NCBI RefSeq assembly: GCF_016888135.1
Contig: NZ_JACSWB010000243.1
Coordinates: 1 to 64,000, forward strand
Direction of reading: 5' to 3'
DNA length: 64,000 nucleotides
From: Leptolyngbya sp. CCY15150
GTDB taxonomy: Bacteria; Cyanobacteriota; Cyanobacteriia; RECH01
Positions 1 to 9,550 of this stretch are shown piece by piece; within the stretch, counting starts at the first letter, position 1, and each line of letters begins with the position of its first letter. A program made the position numbers and the translations under genes. Below the pieces are notes generated by a model that was not told the DNA's origin, did not search any database, and saw only the letters and a list, made by a program, of their open reading frames with translations.

Positions 1-78
1 ATTGCAACCCGCTACGAGAAGAAGGCTGAGAACTACCTCGCCATGCTGACTCTAGCTTCTATCATGCTGTGGCTATAG
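1..78 (+). pseudogene. IS5-type transposase, C-terminal end (cut by window edge)
   Basis: The first 25 codons read in frame to a TAG at 76-78 and give a tail with the pattern TRYEKKAENYLAML followed by a hydrophobic stretch ending in MLWL. This matches the C-terminus of IS5-family DDE transposases, in which an Arg-Tyr-Glu/Asp-Lys motif is followed by a short hydrophobic helix. Everything upstream lies outside the window, so I cannot say whether the copy is intact. The bases just after the stop (TTTTAAAACAGAGCCTAG, 79-97 region) look like the right terminal inverted repeat of such an element. Confidence 0.7.
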
Positions 79-313
79 TTTTAAAACAGAGCCTAGTATT
101 TCGGGAAACCGGCAGTGCTAAATAGCGGTATGATTCCGCAAGCTTTTGCCTAGAGTTTCAGAATCTCTAGCTAGAGGTTCATACTCTGATTTAGCAACGC
201 CATGTCGGGAAACCTTCGTGGATTGACGATAGTTTCCTCCTTTTCCCCAGTCCTTCAAGATACCGTCCTCGCAGGCGCAGCGCCCTAGGTGAGGACGCTA
301 CGCCTACTACGAC
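79..313. other. Intergenic: IS right end and a miniature element
   Basis: No gene is visible. After the transposase stop there is a probable IS end (79-97), then the 10-mer TCGGGAAACC at 101-110 and again at 205-214. These direct repeats bracket an 83-bp miniature element (115-197), with 4-7 bp between each repeat and the element. The stretch at about 265-310 is a GC-rich imperfect inverted repeat of the kind common between cyanobacterial genes. Confidence 0.5.
115..197. repeat. 83-bp miniature element, copy 1
   Basis: The ends TGCTAAAT (116-123) and ATTTAGCA (189-196) are perfect inverted repeats. The interior shares TATGATTCCGC, TTTTG and GAGTTTCAG blocks with copies at 14452-14534, 38270-38352 and 59721-59801, all in the same orientation. 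In this copy both ends carry the matching change from TGCTGAAT/ATTCAGCA to TGCTAAAT/ATTTAGCA, so pairing is kept. Confidence 0.7.
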
Positions 314-1300
314 CTACGTAAGCTGGATATAGTCAGAGATGGAGCGATCGCCATGCACTCGGTTATGACGGCTAGATAGCCCATGAGACTGGTGATGACG
401 ATTGATTTCATCCCGCCGCGCATCAAACACTTGCTTGATCTTAGGTTGGGTTGCAGCCCCAACTTGCTTCAGCAAATCTTTCATAACTGGGTAGGATACT
501 GCCCACTTGTCTTCCTTTGATAACCCCGACTGGTTGTTGTAGCTAAAGATAGCTTCCAAGGCAAGGTTAACGTTAGAGTCTAGACCATTTGCACTACTGG
601 CAGCACGCCCTTTCGACGGAGGCCGTCCTCGGGTTGCTTTCTTCGTGGTCTTCGCTGTCTTTGTAGCCTTTGTCTTCCGCTGACGCGTGGGTGCTGGCTC
701 TGCTGCAGGAGGGCTGTAGGCAGGCTCTTCCTCCACAATCCCTAACGCCTGCTGCACATGGTTGACTTTGTCCCGTAGAGCCGCGTTTTCTGCTTTCAGA
801 GACTCATTTTCTGACTGCAGTTGGTCGATCGCCTGTGAGCTGACGCCCGGCACCGTTTTTTGAGTTTTGACCTGCTGCAACTGTTGACGCAGTTGCTCCA
901 CCTCACGAGTAAACCAAGACAACACTTGGGCTAGCTCTGAAACATCCTGAATGCTAGCTTTGCCTGGCTTGGGGCTAGGCGCTGGTGTCGCCACAGGAGC
1001 CGGCTCACGGGTAACGACAGGAGCTGGAGCCGGAGGCGTGACCTCTGTACGTCTGGGACGACCGGGCTTGCGCTTGGGAGGAACGTCGGGCTTGGGCACA
1101 GCATCACTAGGACGCATATCTTCCCAATTTCTGGCGTTGCGGCTGAATTTAGGCGTACTGCTGTAGGCTAGCCCATACTGCTTTTCTAGGGCTTGGGGCG
1201 TCTCGCGAGCCATCATCCGTAGCTGTTCTTTGGAACCATCAAAACCACGGTGCTGCGCCAAAACGTAGGCGTCACTGGTCGAAAGCATAAGATTAGCCAT
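314..1300 (-). CDS. AT-hook / coiled-coil DNA-binding protein
   Basis: A 328-residue protein of unknown function with clear nucleic-acid-binding features. An AT-hook-like core, KRKPGRPRR, lies near residue 80, and a second basic GRP motif (RGRPPSKGR) near residue 230. Between them is a Pro/Ala-rich linker and a heptad-like stretch (about 125-190, rich in Gln, Leu and Glu) that should form a coiled coil. The last 80 residues form a compact basic domain with the pattern AIFSYN, EDKWAVSYPVMKDL, and RRDEINRHH. From memory this resembles a small module found in cyanobacterial telomere-resolvase-like proteins, but I cannot confirm it. The ATG at 1300 is the first in frame. It is divergent from nothing: upstream lies a long gene-poor region. 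A nucleoid-associated or recombination-accessory role is an inference. Confidence 0.7.
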   Translation of the reverse strand: MANLMLSTSDAYVLAQHRGFDGSKEQLRMMARETPQALEKQYGLAYSSTPKFSRNARNWEDMRPSDAVPKPDVPPKRKPGRPRRTEVTPPAPAPVVTREPAPVATPAPSPKPGKASIQDVSELAQVLSWFTREVEQLRQQLQQVKTQKTVPGVSSQAIDQLQSENESLKAENAALRDKVNHVQQALGIVEEEPAYSPPAAEPAPTRQRKTKATKTAKTTKKATRGRPPSKGRAASSANGLDSNVNLALEAIFSYNNQSGLSKEDKWAVSYPVMKDLLKQVGAATQPKIKQVFDARRDEINRHHQSHGLSSRHNRVHGDRSISDYIQLT

Positions 1301-1870
1301 TTATCTATCCCTCATCTGTGGGGTTTACTGAATGAATCACCAGTTGGAACAGCCGAAAAACTCGGACTGCACCAGCGGCTTTGAGCGTGAGATTGGGTGA
1401 ACTAAACTCCTGAATTGCTCATCAATGAACAATCCTATCTGCCTGAATGAACGGCACAATCGCCCAAGACATTTGAATCGAACGATTGCGATCGCTAGAC
1501 TGACAGATGTCATTGTTTGATGGAATCCATAATATTCAATGATGAAAACCGACGGAGGTATAAGGCTGATATATCTGAAGCCGAAGACAATACTTGGTTG
1601 GGGTTATGAAGCAAGGCTGATTAGAAACAGCAGAATCCATGCTAGAAGGGGCTACAAACGGCAATCATTCAACCTTTTTCCCAATGTGCTGACCACTATA
1701 CTGAACCAGATGTTGATCTAGGCACATCTTTGCCGCCGAATGACGGAACAGCTCAGCTATAAGCCAGTCACCCGGTTGAACTTACTTCCCTTTGTAAACA
1801 ACGCTGCTATGTTCATGCCTCTTCCAAGGTCTATCCTGAATAAGAATTTGCGAAGACTAGATAATAGTAT

Positions 1871-1924
1871 CAAATATTTTCCAAAACTTGACAGGTCTTG
1901 AGTAAATTCAGTGGAAAATATTTG
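1871..1924. repeat. 12-bp inverted repeat (hairpin)
   Basis: CAAATATTTTCC (1871-1882) is followed after 30 bp by its exact reverse complement GGAAAATATTTG (1913-1924). AT-rich, with no T-run, in a gene-poor region; it could be a hairpin in a small RNA, a protein binding site or chance. Confidence 0.5.
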
Positions 1925-2626
1925 CAATCAGGATGAAATGTGTCATGTTTTGTAGGCAGAATCATGGTTTGGCGATGGGTATTGGGGTGGAATGAACACC
2001 TGTCAGAGCAACCATGCCCCAAAGATGAGGAACGGCTTTTGAAGGAAGAACCTGCTGTTGTGGCTATCAATGTGTTCATTCAAGCTGAATTTGAGATGCT
2101 TGTGTAGCTACTGTGACGGACTTGGTCTTCCCTGGCGATCGCTCTAGTCACCATGGGAGAGTTCATGGTTTTGCACTATCATTCCCACTTTATGTCAGCT
2201 TCATATCAACATTTCACCATGATTATCGCAGGATGGTGACGCGATCGCTGTGTGATGCCTATGGTTTGACTCTTCCCTGCTCTGGAGAGTTTTAGGATTT
2301 TCAGCATGGCTGTTGTCAGGTATTACATCGAATCAGGATATTCAAGAGCCGGTCTTACAGCCGTTGTGCCGCCCCAAGTTCACCATAAGAAGGTCTATCG
2401 TCGTTGATTGTCCATAAAACTTGTTCATAAAACAAGGAAGAAATCCTAGCTGCGGCCTAGATGAAATTACTGAATAACCAATAGGCCACTACCGTCTAAA
2501 TACTCAGAACCCTGGCTAATACCTTGATTATCAAGAACTATTGCACAATGTTACCGTAGGGTAACCGTTGGGACAATAAGTACGTCCGTAGGTCAGCCAT
2601 TCTCAGGATACATATTTCATCCGGGC

Positions 2627-2775
2627 GTTACTGAATCGCAGTAGGGTTTGCTATCGCAGTAGGATTTGCTAAGAAACCGTGAGCAGGACACTCACACGAC
2701 CTAGATGGTGAATGAATTGGGAGGGTGAGCAACCCGCTCCCATGGCGATTCATAGCCTCATTCAGCTTCGGCAAC
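2627..2775. repeat. Degenerate relative of the 24.2-kb repeat element
   Basis: It begins GTTACTGAAT and ends ATTCAGCTTCGGCAAC, decayed forms of the GTTGCTGAAT/ATTCAGCAAC ends. The interior block GTGAGCAGGACACTCACACG followed by ACCTAGATGGTGAATGAAT matches the block near 24230-24270 with a few changes. Confidence 0.45.
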
Positions 2776-3045
2776 GCCGGTTTGCGGGTGGTGGGCAGGT
2801 TGACCTGGTTATGGCTTGACCGATTGATAACAACAGCACCGTGACCTGCAGCTACCCTAGGGCATGTGCCAAGTACAAAAGATAAGCTCAGGCGATGCTG
2901 GCACCTTGGGCGGTTAGGTATTCATCCCAATGCCTAGGGTCTATGACATGAAACGTTGTGACGACTCTGTGCGTACCGAAAGAGAGATCTCTCTTGTCTC
3001 TCTACCCAAAGATAGACTGCTCGCGCCCCCTGTTGTGATAGACGA

Positions 3046-4056
3046 TCAGTCCAACATACTGCTGTTGGATGGATCATGGGTGAAGAACCGATGTAGATCA
3101 CCCAGAAGACATGTGAAAAATTGTTCTGAATCTACCGTTTGCGCAACCCAACTATTAGCAAACTGGGGTAGAAGGCGGCGATCGCTGACGGTTTGCCCAA
3201 GCGTCCATTGCCCAAGGGTTTCAACCTGCACCTGGGATCGTTGAAAGGTAAACAGGTGGGGGTAGCAGAGATAGGCGATCGCTGCCGCGTCATGCACCAG
3301 AAAACCTGGTTGCCCAGAGGTTTCTCGATAGGCCATGGCGGTTGTGATCAGACATTCACAGAGTTCCACCAACAGGCCTGCTGCTGGATGGTGGTGGAAC
3401 GTCTGCCCTAGCGATCGCACCTGCTCACGGGTGAACAGGAGGGTACGGGTGACATCCAGGGGAAGGATAACCACATCTTGGCGGCTGGCTAACACCGTTT
3501 GGGCTGCATCGGGGTTGAAGTGGATATTGAACTCTGCCTGAGCTGTAATGTTCCCAGGGCAGGTAAAGGCACCCCCCATCAGGACAATTTCTTTAGCCAG
3601 TTGCAAGATGCCCGGACGGGTTCGTTCTGCTGCCGCTAGATTGGTGAGAGGCCCAATTGCCACAACGGTGACTTCATGAGGACGGGTTTCGAGCTGCTGA
3701 ATGATCACATCTTCAGACCATGGAGCAGTTTCTCGATCATGACCAGGTGGCTCTAGAACCTGAGATAGACCGCCTAGTCCATCTGCCCCGTGGATATGAG
3801 ATGCATCGTCTGTCTGCCCACTGCCCTGCTGTCCTTGCCCCAAGATAACCGTTGCTTGCTGTAAGCGTGCTAGCACTTGACTGGCATTGCGGAAGGTTTG
3901 GGCTGCAGATACATTGCCATCTACCGTCGTCACAGCCACAAGCTCTATAAGCTTGGAGGCTTGGAGGGCCGCTAGCCAAAATAGCGCCACGACATCATCG
4001 CCTCCGGGGTCTGTATCTAAAATAACTGGACGAGGCGAGATAGGCTGAGGGGGCAT
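3046..4056 (-). CDS. Inosine-uridine-type nucleoside hydrolase
   Basis: This enzyme cleaves the N-glycosidic bond of ribonucleosides to free base and ribose. The N-terminal DTDPGGDD motif (about residues 14-21) is the Ca2+-binding signature of the IunH/nucleoside hydrolase superfamily (usual form DxDxGxDD). Further family features are the VAIGPLTNLA block (about 135-145), a GGAF block (about 160), AEFNIHFNPDAA (about 175, the NxxxDPEAA-like region) and an HDAAA block near residue 275 that carries the catalytic-pocket His and Asp. At 336 residues the length is normal for the family (310-330). The ATG at 4056 directly precedes a short Pro-rich segment and the first strand. No operon partner is visible. 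The cytosolic role in purine and pyrimidine salvage is inferred from family. Confidence 0.9.
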   Translation of the reverse strand: MPPQPISPRPVILDTDPGGDDVVALFWLAALQASKLIELVAVTTVDGNVSAAQTFRNASQVLARLQQATVILGQGQQGSGQTDDASHIHGADGLGGLSQVLEPPGHDRETAPWSEDVIIQQLETRPHEVTVVAIGPLTNLAAAERTRPGILQLAKEIVLMGGAFTCPGNITAQAEFNIHFNPDAAQTVLASRQDVVILPLDVTRTLLFTREQVRSLGQTFHHHPAAGLLVELCECLITTAMAYRETSGQPGFLVHDAAAIAYLCYPHLFTFQRSQVQVETLGQWTLGQTVSDRRLLPQFANSWVAQTVDSEQFFTCLLGDLHRFFTHDPSNSSMLD

Positions 4057-4371
4057 GGAGATGCGCTTTTTACAAAGATTTTACAAAGAATAGACTTAGC
4101 ATACTGGATTTCCTGCATCTCTCTATAGTTGCCCTAGATAGGTGATGGGTGGTTGACCCAGATAGGTGGTTGATCTAACTAGATGGTTGATTCGGATAGA
4201 TGAAGACGAAGGATTACATACTATTGATAACGGTCTATTGATCACGGTTGATCGGGATCACGGTTGATCGGAATCCTCCTGGAGAGTTATGGTTAGTGTG
4301 ACCTAGGTCGCGTACACGTTAAGACTCAGCTATAGTAAGAGTTTAATATTGCCCGTTAGGCGATCGCTCCT
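4057..4371. other. Divergent promoter region with short tandem repeats
   Basis: The 315 bp separate two divergent genes. They contain a perfect two-copy 16-bp tandem repeat (4240-4271) and several looser repeats of the AGATGGTTGAT type around 4140-4200. The region probably holds both promoters, but no convincing -35/-10 pair can be singled out. Confidence 0.4.
4240..4271. repeat. Tandem 16-bp repeat, two copies
   Basis: GATCACGGTTGATCGG occurs at 4240-4255 and again immediately at 4256-4271 without mismatch, about 100 bp before the start of the XRE-HTH gene. The unit contains GATCnnnnnTGATC-like half-sites, so it could be an operator. Confidence 0.6.
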
Positions 4372-6453
4372 ATGACCGCAGAATCCCATGCATCTTCTAC
4401 AACTGTTCAGGCCTCTCCTAGGGATGCCTCAGAAGGCGATCGCTCCCTAGACGTAGGTTCTAGAACAGATGTGGAGGTGGTTGTACCAACCACGATTCAT
4501 GCCTCAACTGGTTCTACAGGCTCTCCCGTCGGCGACAAAGGATATCGCTGGGCTAAGCTAGTCTCCGACCTGCTCACGCCAGACTATCTTGAAACCCTAA
4601 CAGGCACCTTACGGGACTATTCATCGTTGCCGGATACCGTCACCCTGCAACTGTTTCAGTATTTGGTGAGTGTCTATCAACATCGCCTTGCCCAAGATAT
4701 TGAAACCTACGGTATCGACGCGATCGATACGAGCCTGCCTCATCTGAAATTGGCTACAGGACGCCGCAAGGGGCCCCAGCGATTGGAGCTGGTACTCGAT
4801 GAAGACAAGACGAAGGCCTACCTCAAAAATTCCCTGGCAGAATTTTTCAATCATGCTGGCTTCAAAGAAGAGTTTGCCAGAGCCATTGGGGCCAATCTGG
4901 TCATCTGGGCCCTAGAGGATATTGAAGCTAGCATCAGTCCTGATACCCTGCAGCAAATCTCCTTATCCTCGCTGAAAGAACGCTGTAGCGCCTATTTGCT
5001 AGATCCTAGCTCACCCGTCCTGCAAGAAAAAATCAGCTTTTTTGGTCAAATTTATTGCCAGGATATTACTCAAAAAATTATCGATGGCTTCAATCTGCCC
5101 AACTGTACATTACAAGATATTGAGAAAATCCTGGGTCTCAAGCAGCGGCCACCAGCAGAGACAGAAACCAACCTCACCCTAGACCCAATTGCAGTGGTTC
5201 CCACCTGCATTCCCATTGCCAGCAGCATTCGGGCCCAGCTTCGTCCTGATTTATGGCAGCGGAGTGATGATGAACTGGCTGTTTTCCACTACCGCAGTCG
5301 GGTGAATCCGGCTAATTATATTGAGCATTACATCACCAACCCTGGGGATATTGCCATGCTGCCCTGGGAAGCCGCCGAGCAAATTATCAACAAATTTGGG
5401 TTTGATACCGTCAAGCTCCAGCTTATTTTCGCGGCTCAGACGATGGATCAAGGAGAGCCGTGGAAAAGTACGTTTACCCTGCGGGCCAGCGACATTATTC
5501 AGCTTCTCGGCTGGGACAAGAACCACAACACCAATATGCCCGAGAAGCGCAATGCGGTGGCGAGTACCGCCTACGCTCTATCCTGCCTACTAGTGCGATC
5601 GGTGTGGGTGGAGGGGCGGGGTCGCCGCCAGATTGATGCCAGCACTCCCATTGGGCGCATGTGGGACGTGTTGATTGACCCCCACGGGCAAATTGACTGG
5701 GTGACGGGCAAAATTGAGAAGCCTGAGGAAGTTTATATCACCATCAGTCCAGGTCTATGGACGAAGCATTTCCTCAACCGGGCGGGCAGCAAAGCCAAGG
5801 AAGCGCTACACCAGTTTGGCTATCTTGCCAAAGATATCCTAAAAATTGACCCCTACCATAATGAAATGGCGCTACGGCTGGCCATTCAGCTTACCCTCGA
5901 TGCTCGAATTCGCGCCCGCAACCAAAATCCCTACGATTACCGCGTGATTAGCCTGCTAGAAGAGGTGTTGCCTAAGCTAGAGCTGGATCGAGCCTTGAAC
6001 AACAAGTATAAAGCTCGTGACCTGAAGAAACGCTGGAATAAGGCGCTCAACCTTTTGATGAGCCTAGGCTGGCGGATTGAGTTTGATCCAGAAACCTATC
6101 CCGACTGGCTGCAGCCTGGCAGTAAAGATGCGAAACCTCAAGACTGGCGCAAGATTAAGGTGATTGAGCGCTTGCTGCAGGCCAAGCTGACGATCAAACC
6201 GCCTCACCCCATTCCCGATTTACTAGACAAAATTAAGGATCCCAAGCGCCCGAAAGCCATTACGCCGGCTGCGATTGTGGAATCCCTCACCGGCGACATC
6301 ATGAAATCTGCACGGCAAAATCAAGGCTGGAGCCGTAAGGAAATCGGTGGCTTTTTGGGGGTGAGTGCCGACTATATCGGTAAGCTAGAACGGGGCGATC
6401 GCTTCATTACTCCCGAACTAGAAACCAAGCTGAGAAAATTGCTACACCTCTAG
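4372..6453 (+). CDS. Large protein with C-terminal XRE-type HTH
   Basis: A 693-residue protein I do not recognise as a whole. The last 60 residues (about 635-693) are a typical Cro/C1 (XRE) helix-turn-helix: MKSARQNQGWSRKEIGGFLG, then VSADYIGKLERG and a closing helix. Upstream, residues 300-580 form an alpha/beta region with short motifs (PWEAAEQIINKFG; LWTKHFLN; RLAIQLTLDARIRARNQ) reminiscent of winged-helix DNA-binding domains of replication-initiator-like proteins, though I cannot assign a family. The first 55 residues are Ser/Thr-rich and look disordered. No signal peptide or membrane segment is present. It stands alone, divergent from the nucleoside hydrolase. A DNA-binding role is well supported by the HTH; whether it regulates transcription or replication is open. 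Confidence 0.75.
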   Translation: MTAESHASSTTVQASPRDASEGDRSLDVGSRTDVEVVVPTTIHASTGSTGSPVGDKGYRWAKLVSDLLTPDYLETLTGTLRDYSSLPDTVTLQLFQYLVSVYQHRLAQDIETYGIDAIDTSLPHLKLATGRRKGPQRLELVLDEDKTKAYLKNSLAEFFNHAGFKEEFARAIGANLVIWALEDIEASISPDTLQQISLSSLKERCSAYLLDPSSPVLQEKISFFGQIYCQDITQKIIDGFNLPNCTLQDIEKILGLKQRPPAETETNLTLDPIAVVPTCIPIASSIRAQLRPDLWQRSDDELAVFHYRSRVNPANYIEHYITNPGDIAMLPWEAAEQIINKFGFDTVKLQLIFAAQTMDQGEPWKSTFTLRASDIIQLLGWDKNHNTNMPEKRNAVASTAYALSCLLVRSVWVEGRGRRQIDASTPIGRMWDVLIDPHGQIDWVTGKIEKPEEVYITISPGLWTKHFLNRAGSKAKEALHQFGYLAKDILKIDPYHNEMALRLAIQLTLDARIRARNQNPYDYRVISLLEEVLPKLELDRALNNKYKARDLKKRWNKALNLLMSLGWRIEFDPETYPDWLQPGSKDAKPQDWRKIKVIERLLQAKLTIKPPHPIPDLLDKIKDPKRPKAITPAAIVESLTGDIMKSARQNQGWSRKEIGGFLGVSADYIGKLERGDRFITPELETKLRKLLHL

Positions 6454-6771
6454 GAGGTGCTGGCATCAATAATTTTCTATGGTCTAGACATGGTTCATCA
6501 AGGAAGCTCTGGTTTGCGGGTCGATCCTAGCTAGAATAAGAACCCATTAGCATCGCTTGCGCCCATGGGAGGAGGCAGGCTATTATCAGTCCGTACCATG
6601 GCGTGCCCGTAAATTTACGTCCGTAGAATTCCAGTCTTGCTGTTGTTACGCTGTCCAACAAGTTGAAGTAGGGGCGTGAGTCTCAGGCTATAGGGACGGG
6701 GTTACCCCTGTGATTCTACTGAAAGCACGTCATCTTTTATCTACTGTTCAGGGTGACCGAGGAGAGTAGCG
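6454..6771. other. Upstream region of the TPS operon
   Basis: 318 bp without a gene. It contains a 12-bp palindrome (6608-6619), a small hairpin GGGGTTACCCC near 6705 and a good ribosome binding site (GGAGAG, 6761-6766) six bases before the tpsA ATG. I see no match to a riboswitch consensus. Confidence 0.45.
6608..6619. promoter_or_regulatory. 12-bp palindrome, possible operator
   Basis: CGTAAATTTACG is its own reverse complement and is followed by ACGTCCGTA. It lies 153 bp before the tpsA start, in the only sizeable promoter region of the operon. The nearby 10-mer TACGTCCGTA (6616-6625) recurs at 2581-2590. No known regulator is assigned. Confidence 0.35.
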
Positions 6772-9498
6772 ATGAACCAGCCGGCTAGGGTAGGTTTGGG
6801 GGTAACCCTGATACTCAGTGTTTTAGCTGGGGTGGGGATGCCGGTTCACGGGCAAATTATTCGGGATGCGTCCCTAGGGGCAGAACCGTCGCGGGTAGTG
6901 CGGGATGTGCAGATTCGTGGCGCGCAGGGCGATCGCATTGAGGGTGGAGCCCAACGGGGCGGCAATTTGTTCCATAGCTTTCGGGAGTTTAATGTGGGGG
7001 ATGGACAGCGGGTGTATTTCACCAGTCCCGCTGGCGTAGACACCATCCTCACTCGGGTGACTGGCACCAGCCGCTCGGATCTGTTGGGTACCCTGGGGGT
7101 GGATGGAACAGCAGATCTGTTCTTGATGAACCCCAATGGGGTATTTTTTGGCCCCAATGCCCGCTTGGATGTATCTGGCTCGTTTGTGGCTACAACGGCG
7201 GATGCTATCCAGCTCGGCAACGGTGAGTTTAGCGCTCGTAGCCCGCAGGTGCCTGCCCAGACCCTGCGGGTTGATCCCTCAGCTTTTGTGTTCAATCAAC
7301 TGAATCGACCTCGGGGTGAAATTGTTCATCAAGCGATCGCCCCTGATCCTAACGATCTCAGACCTGTAGCCAACGGTCTTAGCGTACCTGACGGGCGCAG
7401 CCTCATTTTGCTGGGAGGGGATGTGATCCTGGAGGGTGGCTACCTGCGGGCATCGGGGGGACGGGTGGAACTGGGTGGATTGGTAGAACCTGGCACCGTG
7501 ACCATACGGAGCAGCCAAGATGGGCGTCGCCTGCGGCTCACCTACCCTGATGCTGCCGCTCTCGGTGATGTGACGCTGACGGATGGTGCCATCATTGACG
7601 TGACCGGAGCGGGGCGGGGCGATCTATCGATGACGGCTGGTACGTTGAGCATCCTCAGCGGCAGCAATATTTGCGGTGGATTGGGGGCATCGTCCTTTTG
7701 CGGTCGAGACGAAGATCAACAAGCTGTGGGAACGTCCCGCAGCCGGGCGGGCAATGTGGTGTTGGTGAGCACAGACAGGATGACGATTAGCGGAGCCAAT
7801 ACGGGGGTGCGTAATCGGCTCAATCCTGGAGCAACCGGCAACACGGAAGACATTTTTGAGGCGATCGCTCGTCTGGACGACACCAATGCCGACGACCCGA
7901 TTGATATTCTCTTCGGCTCAGTTTTGCTGATTTCTGGGGATGCCGTCACGGTTTCCGAGGGTGCCCAAGTCAGCACCAGCACCAATGGTCAGGGCAATGG
8001 CGGCTTGCTGTATGTTCTCTCGCCCAATGTGACGGTGGAAAGTAGCGGCGTTTTGGATAGCAATGTATTGAGCAATGGCAGGGGCCAGGCCGGCGGCGTG
8101 TTCATTGGCAGTTCCGCCCTGCAGGTTACCGGAGGATCATCGGTGGAAAGCGGCACGGATGGTCGGGGGCCAGCCGGTCGGGTGCTGATTCAATCGGGGA
8201 CGGTTGAGGTGAGTAACGGGGCACGCCTCTCCAGCGCAGTCTTCCAAAATGGTGTGGGGCGGGCTGGCGGTATTGCCATTGAAACCAATGGTTTAGTGAT
8301 GACCGATGGTGGATCGTTGAACAGCAGTACGTTTTCCCGAGGGCCGGCAGGGGCGATCGTGGTGGTCTCCAATGGGGCGATCGTCATCGATAACGCTCGC
8401 ATTGATAGCGCCGTTGGGGAAAATGCCGTGGGTCAAGGCGGCCAGATTCGTATCCTAGGGCAAGATACGCTGATTTTGTCTAACGGTGCTGTGATTAACA
8501 CCAGTACCAATGGGGTCGGTCAGGCTGGCGATATTGTTGTGGCAACCGCCAGCGATTTGATTCTGGAAAATGGTAGCTTTATTCTTAGTTTGGCGAACGT
8601 AGGAGCCCAAGGGAATGGCGGCGAAATTGGCATTGGGGCAGGGGGTTCCTTCATAGCTAATAGTGGGTCGGGTATTACCACCTTAGCGGTTGAACCAGAT
8701 GCGGCAGCCGGCGACCTGTTTTTGGCGGTCAACAACTTGTTCATCGTCACCGATCGCTCCTTTATTAATGCAGCAACCGGCTCCGGGGACGGCGGCAATT
8801 TGTTCTTGACGGGAACAGACTTTCTGATTTTGGCCAACGCCAGCAATATCTCCACCAGTGCTGGGCAGATCCAGGGAGGTGGAGACGGCGGCAATATTGA
8901 GCTGGATATTCAACGGGCGATCTTTGCCATTCCCTTTAATGACAACAACATCCGTGCCGAGGCCTTTGACGGGGATGGTGGCAATATTCGAATCGTGCGG
9001 CCGATTAATCTTCAGGATATTGCTGAACGACCGGATGTGCTGACAACCAATGACATCACGGCTAGCTCAGAATTTGGCGTGGATGGCATTGTAAATGTTA
9101 ATGAACTAGATGTGGATCCGATTCGCGGCTTAAATGAATTGCCGACCGCGTTGGTAAATGCGGAAGATTTGGTCACCCAAGAATGCCCAGGGTTAGGGTC
9201 GGGGCAGTCGGGGCAGGTCGGGGCGTTCTACGTCACTGGGCGTGGCGGCATTCCCACTACACCGGATACCTATCGAGGGCAGGCAGCGGTGATCGTCGAT
9301 TGGGCAGAGGACGATCGCTCTCCCGAGGTTAACGATCCATCCCAGGGCGATCGCTCCTCCATGATCCCCCATGAGCCATCTCAAATACCCCCCAGGGAGT
9401 TTCAAGGATGGCAGCGGGATGAAACGGGTCAGGTTTGGCTAGTAGCGGAGGGAGCATCCCAGCCAGCCACGCCAGCTTCAGTCTGTCCATCACCCTAG
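6772..9498 (+). CDS. TpsA-type filamentous haemagglutinin exoprotein
   Basis: Secreted partner of a two-partner (type Vb) secretion system. Residues 1-28 form a Sec signal peptide ending near VHGQ. Residues about 30-150 are the haemagglutination-activity (TPS) domain, with the conserved NPNG motif (FLMNPNGVFFG) and the preceding RVTG block that TpsB recognises. The rest, to about residue 800, is a run of Gly/Asn/Ser-rich strands (repeated GGxxxI and STSTNGxGxGG patterns) expected to build a beta-helix. The C-terminal 100 residues are Pro/Asp-rich. At 908 residues it is small for an adhesin but normal for cyanobacterial members. The start is fixed by GGAGAG six bases upstream. It is followed after 52 bp by its transporter gene. 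Likely function: surface adhesin or released effector. Confidence 0.92.
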   Translation: MNQPARVGLGVTLILSVLAGVGMPVHGQIIRDASLGAEPSRVVRDVQIRGAQGDRIEGGAQRGGNLFHSFREFNVGDGQRVYFTSPAGVDTILTRVTGTSRSDLLGTLGVDGTADLFLMNPNGVFFGPNARLDVSGSFVATTADAIQLGNGEFSARSPQVPAQTLRVDPSAFVFNQLNRPRGEIVHQAIAPDPNDLRPVANGLSVPDGRSLILLGGDVILEGGYLRASGGRVELGGLVEPGTVTIRSSQDGRRLRLTYPDAAALGDVTLTDGAIIDVTGAGRGDLSMTAGTLSILSGSNICGGLGASSFCGRDEDQQAVGTSRSRAGNVVLVSTDRMTISGANTGVRNRLNPGATGNTEDIFEAIARLDDTNADDPIDILFGSVLLISGDAVTVSEGAQVSTSTNGQGNGGLLYVLSPNVTVESSGVLDSNVLSNGRGQAGGVFIGSSALQVTGGSSVESGTDGRGPAGRVLIQSGTVEVSNGARLSSAVFQNGVGRAGGIAIETNGLVMTDGGSLNSSTFSRGPAGAIVVVSNGAIVIDNARIDSAVGENAVGQGGQIRILGQDTLILSNGAVINTSTNGVGQAGDIVVATASDLILENGSFILSLANVGAQGNGGEIGIGAGGSFIANSGSGITTLAVEPDAAAGDLFLAVNNLFIVTDRSFINAATGSGDGGNLFLTGTDFLILANASNISTSAGQIQGGGDGGNIELDIQRAIFAIPFNDNNIRAEAFDGDGGNIRIVRPINLQDIAERPDVLTTNDITASSEFGVDGIVNVNELDVDPIRGLNELPTALVNAEDLVTQECPGLGSGQSGQVGAFYVTGRGGIPTTPDTYRGQAAVIVDWAEDDRSPEVNDPSQGDRSSMIPHEPSQIPPREFQGWQRDETGQVWLVAEGASQPATPASVCPSP

Positions 9499-9550
9499 GC
9501 TTACTTACCTCGCACGCGATCGCCCTCTTAACGTCACGGACTACCACGGT

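Larger units (their letters stand above)
1301..3045. other. Gene-poor stretch of 1.7 kb
   Basis: Only short open frames (60-104 codons) occur, and none has a ribosome binding site, conserved motif or usual composition; I do not call them. The stretch holds a 12-bp inverted repeat with a 30-bp spacer (1871-1924), a small palindrome GTTACCGTAGGGTAAC (2550-2565) and a degenerate member of the TTGCTGAAT-ended repeat group (2627-2775). I see no RNA gene. Confidence 0.5.

Noticed and set aside
1539-2295. Three short open frames (60-70 codons)
   Set aside because: No ribosome binding site, no recognisable motif, and they overlap repeats; most likely chance frames in a gene-poor region.
6680-6725. 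Possible c-di-GMP riboswitch before tpsA (GGGGTTACCCC)
   Set aside because: Only the short GGGGTTACC piece resembles the consensus; the second helix and the conserved GCAAA segment are not found.
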